Program-made: the position numbers and the translations under genes | In this document: in pieces, positions 1 through 11,825 of the stretch | Position numbering within the stretch: position 1 is the stretch's first letter | Layout of the letters: every line of letters starts with the position of its first letter | Notes under the pieces: model-generated | Database searches by the model: none | The model's input: only the letters and a program-made list of their open reading frames with translations | Told to the model about the DNA's origin: nothing | Assembly: GCF_014529535.1 (NCBI RefSeq) | Contig: NC_050738.1 | Span: 8,589,410-8,653,409 of the forward strand | Length of the DNA stretch: 64,000 nucleotides | Source of the DNA: Bradysia coprophila | Taxonomy: Eukaryota; Arthropoda; Insecta; Diptera; Sciaridae | Reading direction: 5' to 3'

Positions 1-753
1 TAAAGTGCAACAACGTTCAATTCCAGTTCAAAGGGTAACCAAGACCATTTGAAATTAAATTCTCCAGCAAGTGACTCCGACCGAATAGCACAAATAATTG
101 CCCCACCATTACAATGTTGTAAGAAAAAGCCAACGAATTTTTGACACAGATTGAAGATCCTGCGTAGATTAGATACATTCATTGCGCTCCAGAACGTTTG
201 GACTTTGGAGTACCTGAATGGTAATTTTTTTTAAACTGAATGATCTACGACATTCAAAGAATTGAAAAAATGTCAAGACGTGTCAAGCAGTGATTTTTTG
301 AGTGGTTTTACCGCTGAAGCATACTTAAGACACATATTCGGTTGGCATTAACTGTATATATCGAAGAACATACCAGAGAATCCGTTTCAAAAATCTTACG
401 CCGTAGGGTGATGCATTAAATTATGGCTGAGCAATGTTTTTTTTTGTATAAAATTAATTTATTAAATTAACAATCAAACATTATTATTACTTAGTGCACT
501 TGGAAATTCGTCATTTACTTATTAACATTAGTGATGAAACTCATTTCCGCAAGGCCTTCAAGCAAAATATACTACGGAGATCTTCTTAAATTTTTACTTT
601 AACTTGTGGGATTTTACATCTCTTGCCTTCGGCTTCAGGTTAAAACTTTCCCACTTGTCAAATAAATATTTAAAAAGATGGTCGCAACAAACTGACGAAA
701 AACAAAACTAATGGCATTCATTTAACGGTGACTCTAAAACCATATAGCTACAG
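1..753. other. Intergenic, 3' side of dipeptidase A
   Basis: AT-rich sequence downstream of the dipeptidase A stop codon. It should contain that gene's 3' UTR. I see no coding region, RNA gene or clear repeat here. Confidence 0.5.
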
Positions 754-3700
754 CTACACAGTTGTAGTTGTTGAATTATCTAAAATGTTTTCGTTTAAAA
801 CTCCCTTTTTTTCGTCACGATACTGTTCTACAGCCGTCATAACACGCAACAAATTTCCACTAGCCAATTTGCTCAGTTCTTCTCTGGTCCAACCACGATG
901 ATAGTCATAAGTTTCTGCCAATTTATCGAACAATGATGGGTACTTTGAAACGTCTTCCAGACCATCTGGGACCCTTTCGTGGTAGAATTATCACAAAATT
1001 ATTTCATTTCGATAAAATGAAGAGAATTTTTGCAAATCTTACTCTGAAAGTCCATCATAATCAGCTCCTATACCAACATAGTCGGTCGATTCGGTCACGT
1101 TTCTGATATAATCCAAATGAGCTGCAATATGATGGCAGTGGAAAATTTCAATATAAAACAGAAGTAAAACTAATGTTTACCTATAACATCAGCCATAGAG
1201 GCGTTAACTGCTGGGTCCGAGCCGGTTCGAACGAACTTAGAACCGAAATTTACCATAACAATTCCTTTATTGTCTTTCTGTAAATTGAAAATTGGTTTCA
1301 TTTTTTAGACTTTCGTTAAGGCCAGGTTATGTGTCGTTATGCATAACCTGGCCTTAAACCGACATTAAAACCGCGTAACACTCCAGCTTGCGAGCAATAA
1401 GAAACGAAACAAATTAGAGTTCGATGAGTGTAAACCTAGTCGTAAGATCGGCAAGTATCAAAATACACAGCGGTATGATTTAAGGCCAACACACACTAAC
1501 ATCTAGTGTCAGTTGGGAATATGATATTTCTATTGTTAAAACCGGTTTTAAACGATTTTAGCTGATTTAAACAATAAGAATATCGGGTTGGTCAAAAGTC
1601 AAATTTGCACTGCATTTGCTCTCACTTAAATTTCTTGGTGTACATTCTTTAAAGTCAATTTTAAAGTCAATCCTGCTAGGTACTTAATTTGACTTTTGAG
1701 AAATGAAACGGACCGGTTTACTTTTATATTCTGAAGAAAAAACGAACAATAACTTTTGATGAAATTTGTCTTAGAGGGACTACTAAAAACGGGTATCGGT
1801 GTAAAGCTCAGGTCCTCCACATTCATAATAAGTTATAATTTAATCAAATAATCGCATTAGTGAGGTCACAGCTCTCATCAAAGTTCACCGAGGTTTTCTA
1901 GATTCTGAGAAATTTTCCGGAAGTCATATTTTCGGCCGTTTATCATCAAATTTTTTAACGTAATATTTGCCCCAGTAGTACTCGACATCAGCTTTCCAAC
2001 GAACCCATACACGTCCGTGTCCTCGCCACCTTACGGAATTGAAATCTGTACTACGAAACCCCATTTTTCGACTTTTGGCCACTGACAACCAGCCAGGTAT
2101 GGAAGATCAAAAATATCTGAGACTGGTTTTGGGGCCTAGGCACCAAGGCCTAACTAGGCATATCACGACAGAGTAAAATAAACCAGGCAGGAGCGGTTCA
2201 TTTTCGAAACGTCAAATAAGGGACCTAATACACTGCATGAAAATGAACGTTAATGAACACTGACATAAATTGAAAAATTTCATTCGCAAAAAATATAGGG
2301 CTACTAGATTATTCAGGTCCGAAGTCAAATCAGCGCTCCCGCCTGGTTAACTTTACTCTGTCGTGGGCATTTATAAAAAAGTCCCGGAATAAGTAACGCC
2401 GATTTCGATCAGTCGAAATTCAAAAGAATCCCTATTATCATACATGACCGTATAGCGACAAAAAACTATGGAAGGCGCTCGGAGAAACGATAAATTGGTG
2501 GTATACATGAACATAGTTAGTTGAGTGTTAGAAGGGCTACATACAATTCCGAAATTCGTCCCAGATAACTATATGTACTCCATATGCATTGCCAACCACA
2601 TTAGCAAAACATTGCGATACGTAAAAGTGCGTTAGTATTTTAATTTGTTGAATTTTATATTTTCACTGGAGCGAAATATCTTAAAGGACATCCAGTCATC
2701 CTAAGTAAGGCTCGGAACAGGTCAGGTCAACCTGAAACCTGACCTGAATTATTTGTTAACCTGACCTGACCTGAAATTTAATTACCTGACCTGACCTGAC
2801 CTGAAGTGATCTTTAACCTGATTCGACCTGACCTGAAAAAACTTGACCTGACCTGAATTTTTTTAAATTTTTTTACATTTCTGATAATTTTATAAATTAT
2901 GGCAAAATTATATAAAATTTCTATTCTGCTAAGTATTTATTAATTAAAAACGAAAAAAAAAACATTTTGAAAAACAGTCAAGCAATGAAGGCTATTTTAA
3001 ACACGAGCCTGATGTTGATTTCGGGTACTTTTAAGAGGCAAGTCTACACAATTACTACAATCCCACCTAAATGATTTATTTTTACAGTCAAATGATATGC
3101 CTCAATAGTTCATTGTTTTCTTGAACTATTGTTTTGTTCTGACAAGCGTCATGTAAATTGTCCTGGAAGATCAACGACATTAATGTTTTGGACTACTGGA
3201 ATTACTGGAACATTTCCCTCTTTGTCGAGTATAGTGTTGAACTGTTTGGAGCTGTTGACGTTATTACACCCACCAGATGCTCTCTCACACACAAAACTAA
3301 ACACGCGGTTATGTGCGTTAAAGCGTTGTACAAACCTTAAGAGCGATCACCCCTTGGCAAATTTCTAGCCTACATTTCTGCGCAAAAATATTCGTTTTTT
3401 GATGATTTCTCTGAAGCGAAATCTTTTTTTTTGAAAAAGTAAAACTATTAAAGCAAGCAAAAATGTGTTACCTTTAAAAAAAAAGTTGGTTTCTGGTTAA
3501 TAACTTATCCCACTTGGAGAAACCTTTGCAAAATGTCTAATTTACACATTTTGCAAAGGTTTCGCCAAGTGGGATAAGTTATCAACCACAAACCAATTTT
3601 TCCTTTAAAAGTAACTGATTCTTGCATGGCTGTGCTTTTTCAAAAAAAGATTTTGGATCAGAGAAATTATCAAAAAACGAATATTTTTGCGCAGATATGT

Positions 3701-5699
3701 AGACTAGAAATTTGCCAAGGGGTGAGCACTCTTAAATTTTGTTCCTCTTCCGAAAATACTGAATTATTGTTTTTTGTATTTATGATTTCTACCGTTTAAA
3801 ATGTTCGACTTATTTCTTCAATAAATCACGAAGAAAACAATAACAATGTATGGCTAATCAGATCGTTTGGTATTCTCTTCAAAACAATGCTTCCTGACTC
3901 AGATCTAAGCTGAAAACGCCCATAATATTCAAATTTTTCTTTTATCAAATTCAGGTCAGATCAGGTCAGATCAGGTATTTTTCATATTAGGTCAGGTTCA
4001 GGTCAGGTCAGGTTTGGAAATTACCTGAACCTGACCTGATTCCCTCAGGTATTTTTTCTCATGACCTGACCTGACCTGAACCTGACCTGTTCCGAGCCTT
4101 AATCCTAAGCCAGAATTTTTTGCCATACGATGCACTATTTCACAACCACAACATATTAAGCGTATCAGTGGAGTGAAACACAGTGACCGCGACGATCTAT
4201 TTAAAGAGATCATTCAAGTTTGGAATATTGTTGGAATAACGCGGATTTATGTTGCTGTAAGAGGAAGGTTGAGAAAAAACAAGTGATCGGTTCTCTCGAC
4301 ATTCTTTCGAAATGATTGGGAATGCTTCATTAAAAAACGTTTCAAATTTAGCAACAGACCCCGAAAATTCAAACTGAAAATCGGAGCAAATCTTACCAAT
4401 CTAAGTAGTACTGAGTCATCTACATTTCTGGTGCTAGTTGTCATTCCATATGCAGATGAGTGACTGAAAATTACTGGAACTTTAGTCACGTCCAAGACCT
4501 TGTGCATAGTCTCGTTAGAAACATGCGATAAATCCACCATCATCCCTAAACGGTTCATTTCCAATACGATGCCCTTTTTGATTCAACGAAAATCATTCAA
4601 TTAATTCAAAAAATCATTTAGTTTCACCAAAAATAAAGCTTTTTACCTGTCCAAATGTGGTAAGACCAGTAACGTTATATTGTGATGTCTGGTTAGGTTC
4701 ATGGGATTCTGCCCTGCGGATGAAAAATGTGTGGTTCTTCACAAATTCGACAAATTACAATGACTAGGATACTCTATACCATGCCGTATTGCAGTTGTGA
4801 GTGAGCGTCATGTATCTGACTCCTAGTTCATAGTACAACCGTAGAACGGCTAAACTGGAATCAATTGAATGTCCACCTTCGACTCCTAGATTGACAAAAA
4901 CAGATTGTTTAGGTCCAAAAAGCAAAACAAAATTTGTTGAGGTAGTCTATACCAATCAAGCTGCCGATCTTGTTGTTATAAAATGCATTCAAGATTCCAT
5001 CATGTTCCGTAACCAGTTCCATCTGATCGGGATATTTATCTATCAATCTTTTGATAACATCAATTTGTTCGAGAGTTCGCGCAACGGGATTGGTTGTATT
5101 ACAGTCAACATAGGCTGCCCAGAATTGTCCCCGAACCTTACCAGCCATCAATCTAGTTAAGTCCGTATGTGATTTATATACATTGTCTGGATTGTCCCAC
5201 TTCGGATTGCCCGTTAAGTTAGTGAAATCAAAGGCGCTCAGCTGGTTTTTCTCATGCTCGTATAGGTTATTAGCTACGTCATTGTGACTGCGAACAACGA
5301 ATTTAACGAATAACTATTTATTAAACGTAAATGTTATCCTTTCAACATACCCATCGACTAAGGGAACCTCACTCAGAACCTGTGACCCAACAAAATGTTC
5401 GGGCTTAGATCCGGATGTAGCCTGATATTAAATGGATTTGTGTTAACATTTGCATTTTTCACTCTATCAACAGACGGACGAATAATCCATCTTTTACTTC
5501 ATTTGTCTGATAAATTTTTGTTTTATAAGACGACATTGCTTATAAAAATTGTCGTATCGATTGATAATGATAGGACGATCGTAAAAGATAAACTGCTATA
5601 AACAAACAATAAAAGAAACACCTACCACAACAATGATAATTATCAGGATTATGATGAACGCTAATCCGGCTCCACCAAATATTAAGATCTTCTTTCGTG
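754..5699 (-). CDS. Membrane dipeptidase A (renal dipeptidase family, M19), 5' end incomplete
   Basis: Zinc metallopeptidase of the membrane dipeptidase family, which cleaves dipeptides at the cell surface. Coding exons in gene order: 5626-5699, 5351-5379, 4953-5287, 4780-4885, 4647-4713, 4397-4573, 1181-1277, 1043-1121, 754-973. All phases agree and the stop is TAG at 754-756. The first exon encodes a strongly hydrophobic segment ([19 protein letters not shown]), probably a signal anchor. Family zinc ligands are all visible: HND in VDGHNDV, the Glu of VEGGHSID, the His of DLSHVS and the His of VIFSHSS. The tail ends in Asn/Ser/Thr residues with no hydrophobic GPI signal. The first exon starts in phase 1, so a short upstream start exon is missing; an ATG at 5745-5743 (MERQQ) is close but out of phase with it. 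The 3.1 kb intron 1278-4396 carries transposons. A paralogue lies upstream at 8149-10293. Confidence 0.88.
1317..1357. repeat. Short perfect-arm hairpin in dipeptidase A intron
   Basis: The arms TAAGGCCAGGTTATG and its reverse complement flank a loop of about 9 nt. It may be the remnant of a foldback element. It lies 40 nt from the intron's 3' splice site for the exon ending at 1277, so it could affect splicing, but that is speculation. Confidence 0.55.
2164..2365. mobile_element. MITE, family 1, copy 1
   Basis: A 202-bp element bounded by inverted arms that start CACGACAGAGTAAA, continue through AACCAGGCRGGAGCG and end in the reverse complement. A second copy of about 199 bp lies at 10771-10969, colinear across its whole length. 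There is no coding capacity. GGCAT occurs just outside both ends and may be part of a target duplication. It sits inside a dipeptidase A intron. Confidence 0.8.
2706..4101. mobile_element. Non-autonomous hAT-type element with (ACCTG)n subterminal repeats
   Basis: A 1,396-bp insertion in the long intron of dipeptidase A. Inverted termini begin TAAGGCTCGGAACAGGTCAG at both ends and are flanked by the 8-bp direct repeat ATCCTAAG (2698-2705 and 4102-4109), the target-site length typical of hAT transposases. Both subterminal regions (about 2720-2860 and 3950-4090) are dense in the pentamer ACCTG or its complement. I see no transposase reading frame, so it is presumably mobilised in trans. A separate palindromic element is nested inside at 3337-3735. 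Confidence 0.88.
3337..3735. mobile_element. 399-bp foldback element nested in the hAT-type element
   Basis: A near-complete palindrome centred at about 3540. The left arm runs TTAAGAGCGATCACCCCTTG and the right arm is its imperfect reverse complement ending CTCTTAA. Matching continues through the TCTGCGCAAAAATATTCG and CTTATCCCACTTGG blocks, and the innermost hairpin has an 8-nt loop. TTAA at each boundary could be a target duplication. Non-coding. Confidence 0.8.
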
Positions 5700-8148
5700 C
5701 TGGAATGAGTTAAATAAGTATAAATAACCTGCTGACGCTCCATGATTACAATGAATTGAACTCTTTTGAAAATTACTCGAGAATTATTCATAATTTAGGA
5801 TTTGTAATACTTTAGGTCTTGAGTTCACTTTTACGCATACACTGTAAAGATATATATGGCAAAGACTCGAAGATCTCTTTTATCTTCTTGAACTCTAGAC
5901 TGCAATACTCAAAAAATCTTATCAGTTCTTGTCAATGTAAGTAATGACAATAACTAACTAATACTTTCCGACTGAAATTATTGCACCATAACGACAATAA
6001 GACGAATGTATTTCGGTGATAGTAGCTTTTCCATACACGTTATCATATAGTTTGTCACAGGTTTAACGTGTGACCTGTATACGCAAATTGAATCATTATT
6101 TGGCGTCATTCATATACATGGAGGTAGACTAGTCCGTATACAAAAAAAAATGTTATCTCGGTACTCGACTTAGCAGAATTTGATGATTTATACATCGTAA
6201 GAAGCACTTTACCTCATTGCACATTGAATGAGTAAGTTTAAAAATAAAGAAAAATTAAAAACTCAAAATACGATTATTTTAACACGTCTCGCTTCGTTTA
6301 CGAGTCTTGATTTATGGCAAAGAAAAATAAAATTCTAAGAATTTTGTCATACAAAAAATTGTCTTCTAGTTTTCTAGGAAAGTGTATCATTGCCATAATT
6401 ATGCAAAACCGAGAAACGGTGGGCAATAACGGAAATTATCGACCTTTTTTCACTATGGACATTCTTTCTTTAAAATATAATTTACAGACTAAGATCCTTA
6501 CTTGGGGGATCGTACCACATTTCCGTAAAACTTCTCATTTTGTTCCGATTTGTAAAAAAAACACTTCTGATCACAAAATAACCTTCCAAATTAATGTAAA
6601 ATTGAATCACTACTAAATGGCTAATTCAATGGTATTGTATGAGCTACTTCATTCGTATGTACGCACTCAGCCTAACCACACGAATGTTATCGGGCTGTAG
6701 TCTAAAAGACACATACCTCTTTGTTTATTATTAGTAATTTAATGATAAGAAGCGTTTTATCTGCACATTTTTACCAACATTATTATTCGTAAAGCCTTTT
6801 GTATTGCATGTTGTATTGGTACTGAAATTCAGGTTATTGCCAACGACGGTCAGATAAAAATGTGAATAACTTTAAAGATTAGGAGAAACAAGGGTATTCA
6901 TTACAATTGATTGTTTTGAGTAATTTTATTTGAAAGTATTATTCACCAGGAGGGCTATGACCTCGATCTCCACAACAAACTCAACAAATACCTTGATTTG
7001 GTAAAGTCTTTGTTTCGTATGAAATTCAAGTATCGAAATGGGGTACATTTTGACACTCTAGTGGTGAAGTGTAACGTCTTTTCGACACTAGCGACACAAA
7101 ACTCACTGTATTGCCAGTCTCACATTTAAATTGCATGTATTATCTCAAAAACGGTTAGGATAAGTAGATGTGGAAAACTACCCCATTTTGTTACTTGTAT
7201 CAAAAATAGCTACCTCAAGAGAATGATCGATTGGATACAGATCCAATCTTTTTCATTTTATTTTTTAAAGTCGCATAAAGGTTATTTTAATTCGAACAAC
7301 CACTTAGTATTCTCACGTTTTATGAGTCAACCATAAAACAATAATTAAGGCTCATTGAATGATAACGTGATGCAGTAGTATACCTACATACGGTCATGAA
7401 AAAGATATTACGTCTTGTGAAAAGTATACAAGCAGACGAAGTATTTATTTTAGGAAATTCAGTCATGGTGTGACTTTGTGACTGTTGATTCCGTTTAGTA
7501 AAGTAAATGGAATGAGTTACTATACTGTTTCACTCAGACGGTTATTTCGTCCGGTAAGAACATCTCTTGCTAAAATGCCTTCTCATACAGTAAAATGTAC
7601 GTTGAGACCAACGAATGCCTATCTGGTGGCGTGATGGACAGAACTCTCGTTTGAATGATATCTGAAAGATTTAAAGCTGTGATGTCATTGAGTTGAAACC
7701 ACGAGCTCGACCGAGGTTAATAAAACCAATCGAACGGACAACATTTTATTTTCCAGTTTTTTTTTATTAATCTGCACAAGCACCACGGAGTTCATCGGAT
7801 AAACTGTATTCGTTCATGGAATCTTTTCAAAAAGAATCATTTTTTTAAAGATAGATTCTTAAGAAAGAAGGTGGGAGGCACCAAACTACAGAATTTTCGT
7901 TCATTCTGGCTGGATTAAGTTAAGTCAGTAGTAATACTAATAAAATTGGACGACCTAATATTCTCGATTTTAAAGCAAGGAGGAAAAGGCGGACAGTAGG
8001 TGTTAGGGAATCTCGCGCCGCGTCATTCACAATAACTCACAAAGTGACATCTTCCTTATACAAAATGTGTCAAATTCAAAGTATGTAATTGGAATCACCT
8101 TCCTGAGTGACCAACATTTATTTCCAATTCAAATTTCACTTTTCAAGA
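5700..8148. other. Intergenic region between the two dipeptidase genes
   Basis: About 2.4 kb, AT-rich. It should contain the dipeptidase A promoter and missing first exon (near 5.7-6.0 kb) and the 3' UTR of dipeptidase B (near 8.05-8.15 kb). The only long frame, 6314-6616 (+), has no recognisable domain and AT-driven composition, and I do not call it a gene. Confidence 0.5.
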
Positions 8149-10293
8149 TTACTCTGGTGTAGCTTCGGCTCCACTACTCGAACCCATATTTGTGCGGCAC
8201 GTCATTGTTACGTTAGTTGCAATCAGATCATCCCTAGATATGGATCGATCATTGATTGTTCCGTTACGTAATTGATCTCGCACATTCTCCACTTCTTTGT
8301 ACACTCGGATCAAATTCAAACCGGCCAGTTTCTGCAAATCTTCTCGGCTCCACGGTTCATATCCGTGTCCCTCTTCGGCCAGCAAATCGAACAGATCGGG
8401 GTATTTGGAAACGTCTTCTAGGCCGATTGGTTGGCTGGAAAATAAATGAAAGTTGCGGTAGAGTTGAACTAAAAATTTCAATAGCGTTGGAACGGTGATA
8501 TTTACGAAGATACACCGTCATAGTCTCCTCCGAGTCCAATGTAATCAGGTCCAATGACAGACTTGATGTGATTAAGATGAGCTTTGAAAATTGGAGGTAA
8601 TTGAGTCGGAAAAATTAATTTTGTTGATTCAAATGAATTACCGATTACGTCGAATATCGAAGCGTTTCGTCCTATGAAACCCGGATAGAAATTGATCATA
8701 ATGATTCCGTCATTCTCTCTCTATTGTTAATTTGATTCAGTTAGTAATATACTCTAATCAGTGGTAACTGTTGCATGCAAGACCTACCAATTTCAATAAA
8801 ACTTCATCATCAGCATTTCTGGTTACATTGTATACACCTCTGGCGGAACTGTGACTGAATATAACTGGTGCTAAACTAACGTTCAAAGCATCCAACATCA
8901 CATCTTTAGACACATGTGAAAGATCAACCTGAAACAGGCTGAATTCTAAACGAAATTCAAGTTGAACAAAGTGTAATGGACAAACCATCATTCCGAGTCG
9001 ATTCATTTCACGAACAATATCCCGACCAAATTCAGACAAGCCTCCAATTTTAGGCACATTAGATTGAGAATATTGGTTGTGGTTATCGGCCCATGGAGTA
9101 TTGCAATTATGTGTTAAAGTTAAGTATCTAACGCCGAGCTCGTAAAATAATCTCAAAACCGACATTCTCGAGTCAATGGAATGACCACCCTCAACACCTA
9201 AAATATGTTTCATGTTATTCAGACGCAAGAAATGCGGAGTCTTCTTCAAGTGACCTACAAATTATGCTTGCAATTTTTTGCTGATTAAAAGCCTCCATGA
9301 TTCCATCAGCTTCAGTAACCAATTCCATGCTCTCATTGTATTTAGCTACCAATCTTTTTATTACGTCAATTTGCTCCAATGTTCTTTCCACAGCATCTTT
9401 ATGATTCGTTTCACAGCCAACGTAGGCGACCCAGAACTTTGAAATTATTTTATAAATCAAGAAAATTCATTCAAAGACATCGACAGAGACTCACCTGTCC
9501 TCCAACTTTTCCCTGTCTTAATCTTGGCAGATCTGTATGCGACGATGAGACTTGCCATTTAGGATTTTGTCGCAAATCCGAATCAAAATCAAAGTTCTCG
9601 AGCATGTTACCCTCAATTCGGTATAAGTTATAGGGTAAATCGTTGTGTCTGCAACGTATGAGTAAATTTTAAATTTGCTGATTAGTTCAGCCTGTATTCT
9701 TACCCATCGATTAACGGAACTTCGTCCAATACCTAAAAATACGAATAAAATCAATCAACGGCATCTGAAAATTGAAGCATTAATATTGAGAAATCCTAAC
9801 CATTCTGCCAACGAACTCCGGATCATCGATGCCAGATATCATATGAAAATTGGCCAGACCAATGATTATTGGCAGTATGATTGCTGCTAAAAATAAAAGT
9901 TATCGATAATTGCCTCCTATCACCTTTTCCATCTAAATTGTGGTCATCAAGAGTGGAGTACGCAATATTTACGTTTTTTTTTTTTGAGTTATTTTATGAC
10001 CGTAACAAGATTGTAACCCAAAATTGGAATCTAAATCTATGATTATTAAAATAATTGTTAATATTTCATAACCATGATAAGTATGGTTATCAAATCTATT
10101 ACTTCTTTTGATCTAAGTATTTTAAATAGGTTTGATAGACACAATTTTCCAGTTTAACATTTACCTTACACTATACACTAGCCAGACCAAGAACTGGTAG
10201 CTTATTATTGTCATAGTTGCTGATAAATGGTAATGAATGAACTTCAAACAGGCCAAACATGTTCGATAAAAATACGATCGAAATTGTAAACAT
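8149..10293 (-). CDS. Membrane dipeptidase B (renal dipeptidase family, M19)
   Basis: Tandem paralogue of dipeptidase A. Coding exons in gene order: 10179-10293 (tentative start exon), 9801-9886, 9704-9732, 9495-9648, 9259-9436, 8986-9197, 8788-8928, 8642-8720, 8506-8581, 8149-8434, giving about 451 aa with consistent phases. Zinc-ligand motifs are intact: [23 protein letters not shown] and VIFSHSS. The substrate-pocket block [11 protein letters not shown] is also present. The tentative first exon encodes a signal-peptide-like start ([20 protein letters not shown]). The second encodes a hydrophobic stretch ([11 protein letters not shown]), as in paralogue A. The start exon rests on a weak donor (GTGTAT) and could be wrong. 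Relative to A, the GMM/VDLSH junction carries an extra 57-nt intron (8929-8985). The hydrophilic tail suggests no GPI anchor. Confidence 0.87.
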
Positions 10294-10770
10294 TTTGTTA
10301 ATAGATCGTGATAATGCGTCGTTATTGAGAAACCATATTTATATATTTAGCACGCTTTTGTATGTACTTTCGATTTTTTAAGGATTTGTAATAGCCATCA
10401 TAAGGTTACACTTTATAACCCAATGATAATAGCCACAGAACAAAATTTTCAGCACAGGTGATCATTATTATTTTAATATGATTATTTTTGCGTACAAGTT
10501 TTACACTACCAGCTTCGTTTTTAAAGTATTTCCTCTCATTCAGTTCATTTTCATTCATTTTAAAAGTGAAGTCAAAATACTTTACGCACTGCACCCCCGG
10601 AAAATTAGTCATTACTTCATTGACATGAGCGTTAATAAATGAGTGAATTAGCGTACGTAATTGTATGATGGAACTTTGTATTTTAGCTTGTGTGATCGCA
10701 GCCCTTGTTTTCGACTCGGGTTGAAACCCGCTTTGTAAGTAAAATTTAAAAATTACGTAATTGATTGGAC

Positions 10771-10969
10771 CATGGCAGAGTAAATTAAACCAGGCAGTAG
10801 TGGTTCATTTTCGAAACGTCAAATAAGGGACCTAATACACTGTATGAAAATGAACTCAAATGAACACTGACATAAGTTGAAAAATTTTATTCTCAAAAAA
10901 TATAGATTAATCAGGTCCCTAGTCAAATCAGCGCTCCTGCCTCTGTCTGGTTAACTTTACTCTGTCGTG
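10771..10969. mobile_element. MITE, family 1, copy 2
   Basis: Colinear with the copy at 2164-2365 across its length, sharing blocks such as CGAAACGTCAAATAAGGGAC and AGTCAAATCAGCGCTCC. The right terminus is intact (CTCTGTCGTG); the left is slightly diverged (CATGGCAGAG). Confidence 0.8.
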
Positions 10970-11456
10970 ATTTGAGAGGACATTGTTATTTTATGTGTTA
11001 TTCCCACTCGTCGAAATATCAATGTACAGGGACTATTATACGTCCCTACTATTAACTTCTTTAAAAAAAGTACCTAGTCTAGCCATTGCTGAACGGACTT
11101 TACTTCTAGTTTTGACTACAATTTAAAATAACAACCGGTCCACACAACCTACTGATTGCTACTGACTGAAATTGAAAATAATTATTTAACTGTAGTTCTT
11201 CTAGACTTGATAGCATCTAATTACTTAACAATATCACCAGTTGAATCTGTGGCATGATAGCCGGTTGTATTTTTGTCAAGATATCGTCAATTGGACAATA
11301 AAATTTATTCTTTTCGATTGTCATTCTGGACGTGTATGGTACGAAAACATTTTATCGCAAATGGAATAATAATTGCATTTTGGTTCTTCGTCTTCAGACA
11401 TTCAAACTGATTTTCCTGGGACTACAACATCAAATTACTTCTGTATAGCAGACAGA

Positions 11457-11640
11457 TACAGTTAGAGGAAGTGAAATTTCAGCATGAATTTACTTCAGTT
11501 GTTTTTCAGCTGATCCACTGCTGCGTGCGTGCAGTAGTTTCAACCGTATAAACTAGTATAAACAGTTTTCATTGTAGTGTTGATCAGCTGAACAACAGGT
11601 GACACAAATTCATGTTGAAATTTTACTGCCTCTGACTGTA
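11457..11640. mobile_element. TA-flanked MITE with about 60-bp inverted arms
   Basis: The arms start CAGTTAGAGGAAGTGAAATT at the left and CAGTCAGAGGCAGTAAAATT (reverse complement) at the right. Both continue through TTCAGCTGATC, and TA flanks both ends. The TA target and non-coding centre suggest a Tc1/mariner-type derivative. It lies in the METTL16 3' flank. Confidence 0.8.
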
Positions 11641-11825
11641 ATGTCAAGAACCTTTTTGTTCATTGGCTTTAAACGTGTATTCGTCTCCACTCCACTTTCT
11701 TCTTTATCGTCAATCTTCCAGGTTAATTTGATATGCTCACTTTGACCACGATTATTTGTTGGCCCAGATGAACTGATTTCTTTGGTTGTCGTTTGAAAAT
11801 TATGCGATTAAAAGACAATGCAAAT

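Larger units (their letters stand above)
10294..11825. other. Intergenic region between dipeptidase B and METTL16
   Basis: It contains the likely dipeptidase B promoter and the METTL16 3' UTR. Two inverted-repeat elements, listed separately, account for the structured parts. The remainder is AT-rich without recognisable features. Confidence 0.5.

Noticed and set aside
776..778. Stop codon for dipeptidase A at 776-778
   Set aside because: It is in the wrong frame relative to the [11 protein letters not shown] segment. Codon-by-codon reading places the stop at 754-756.
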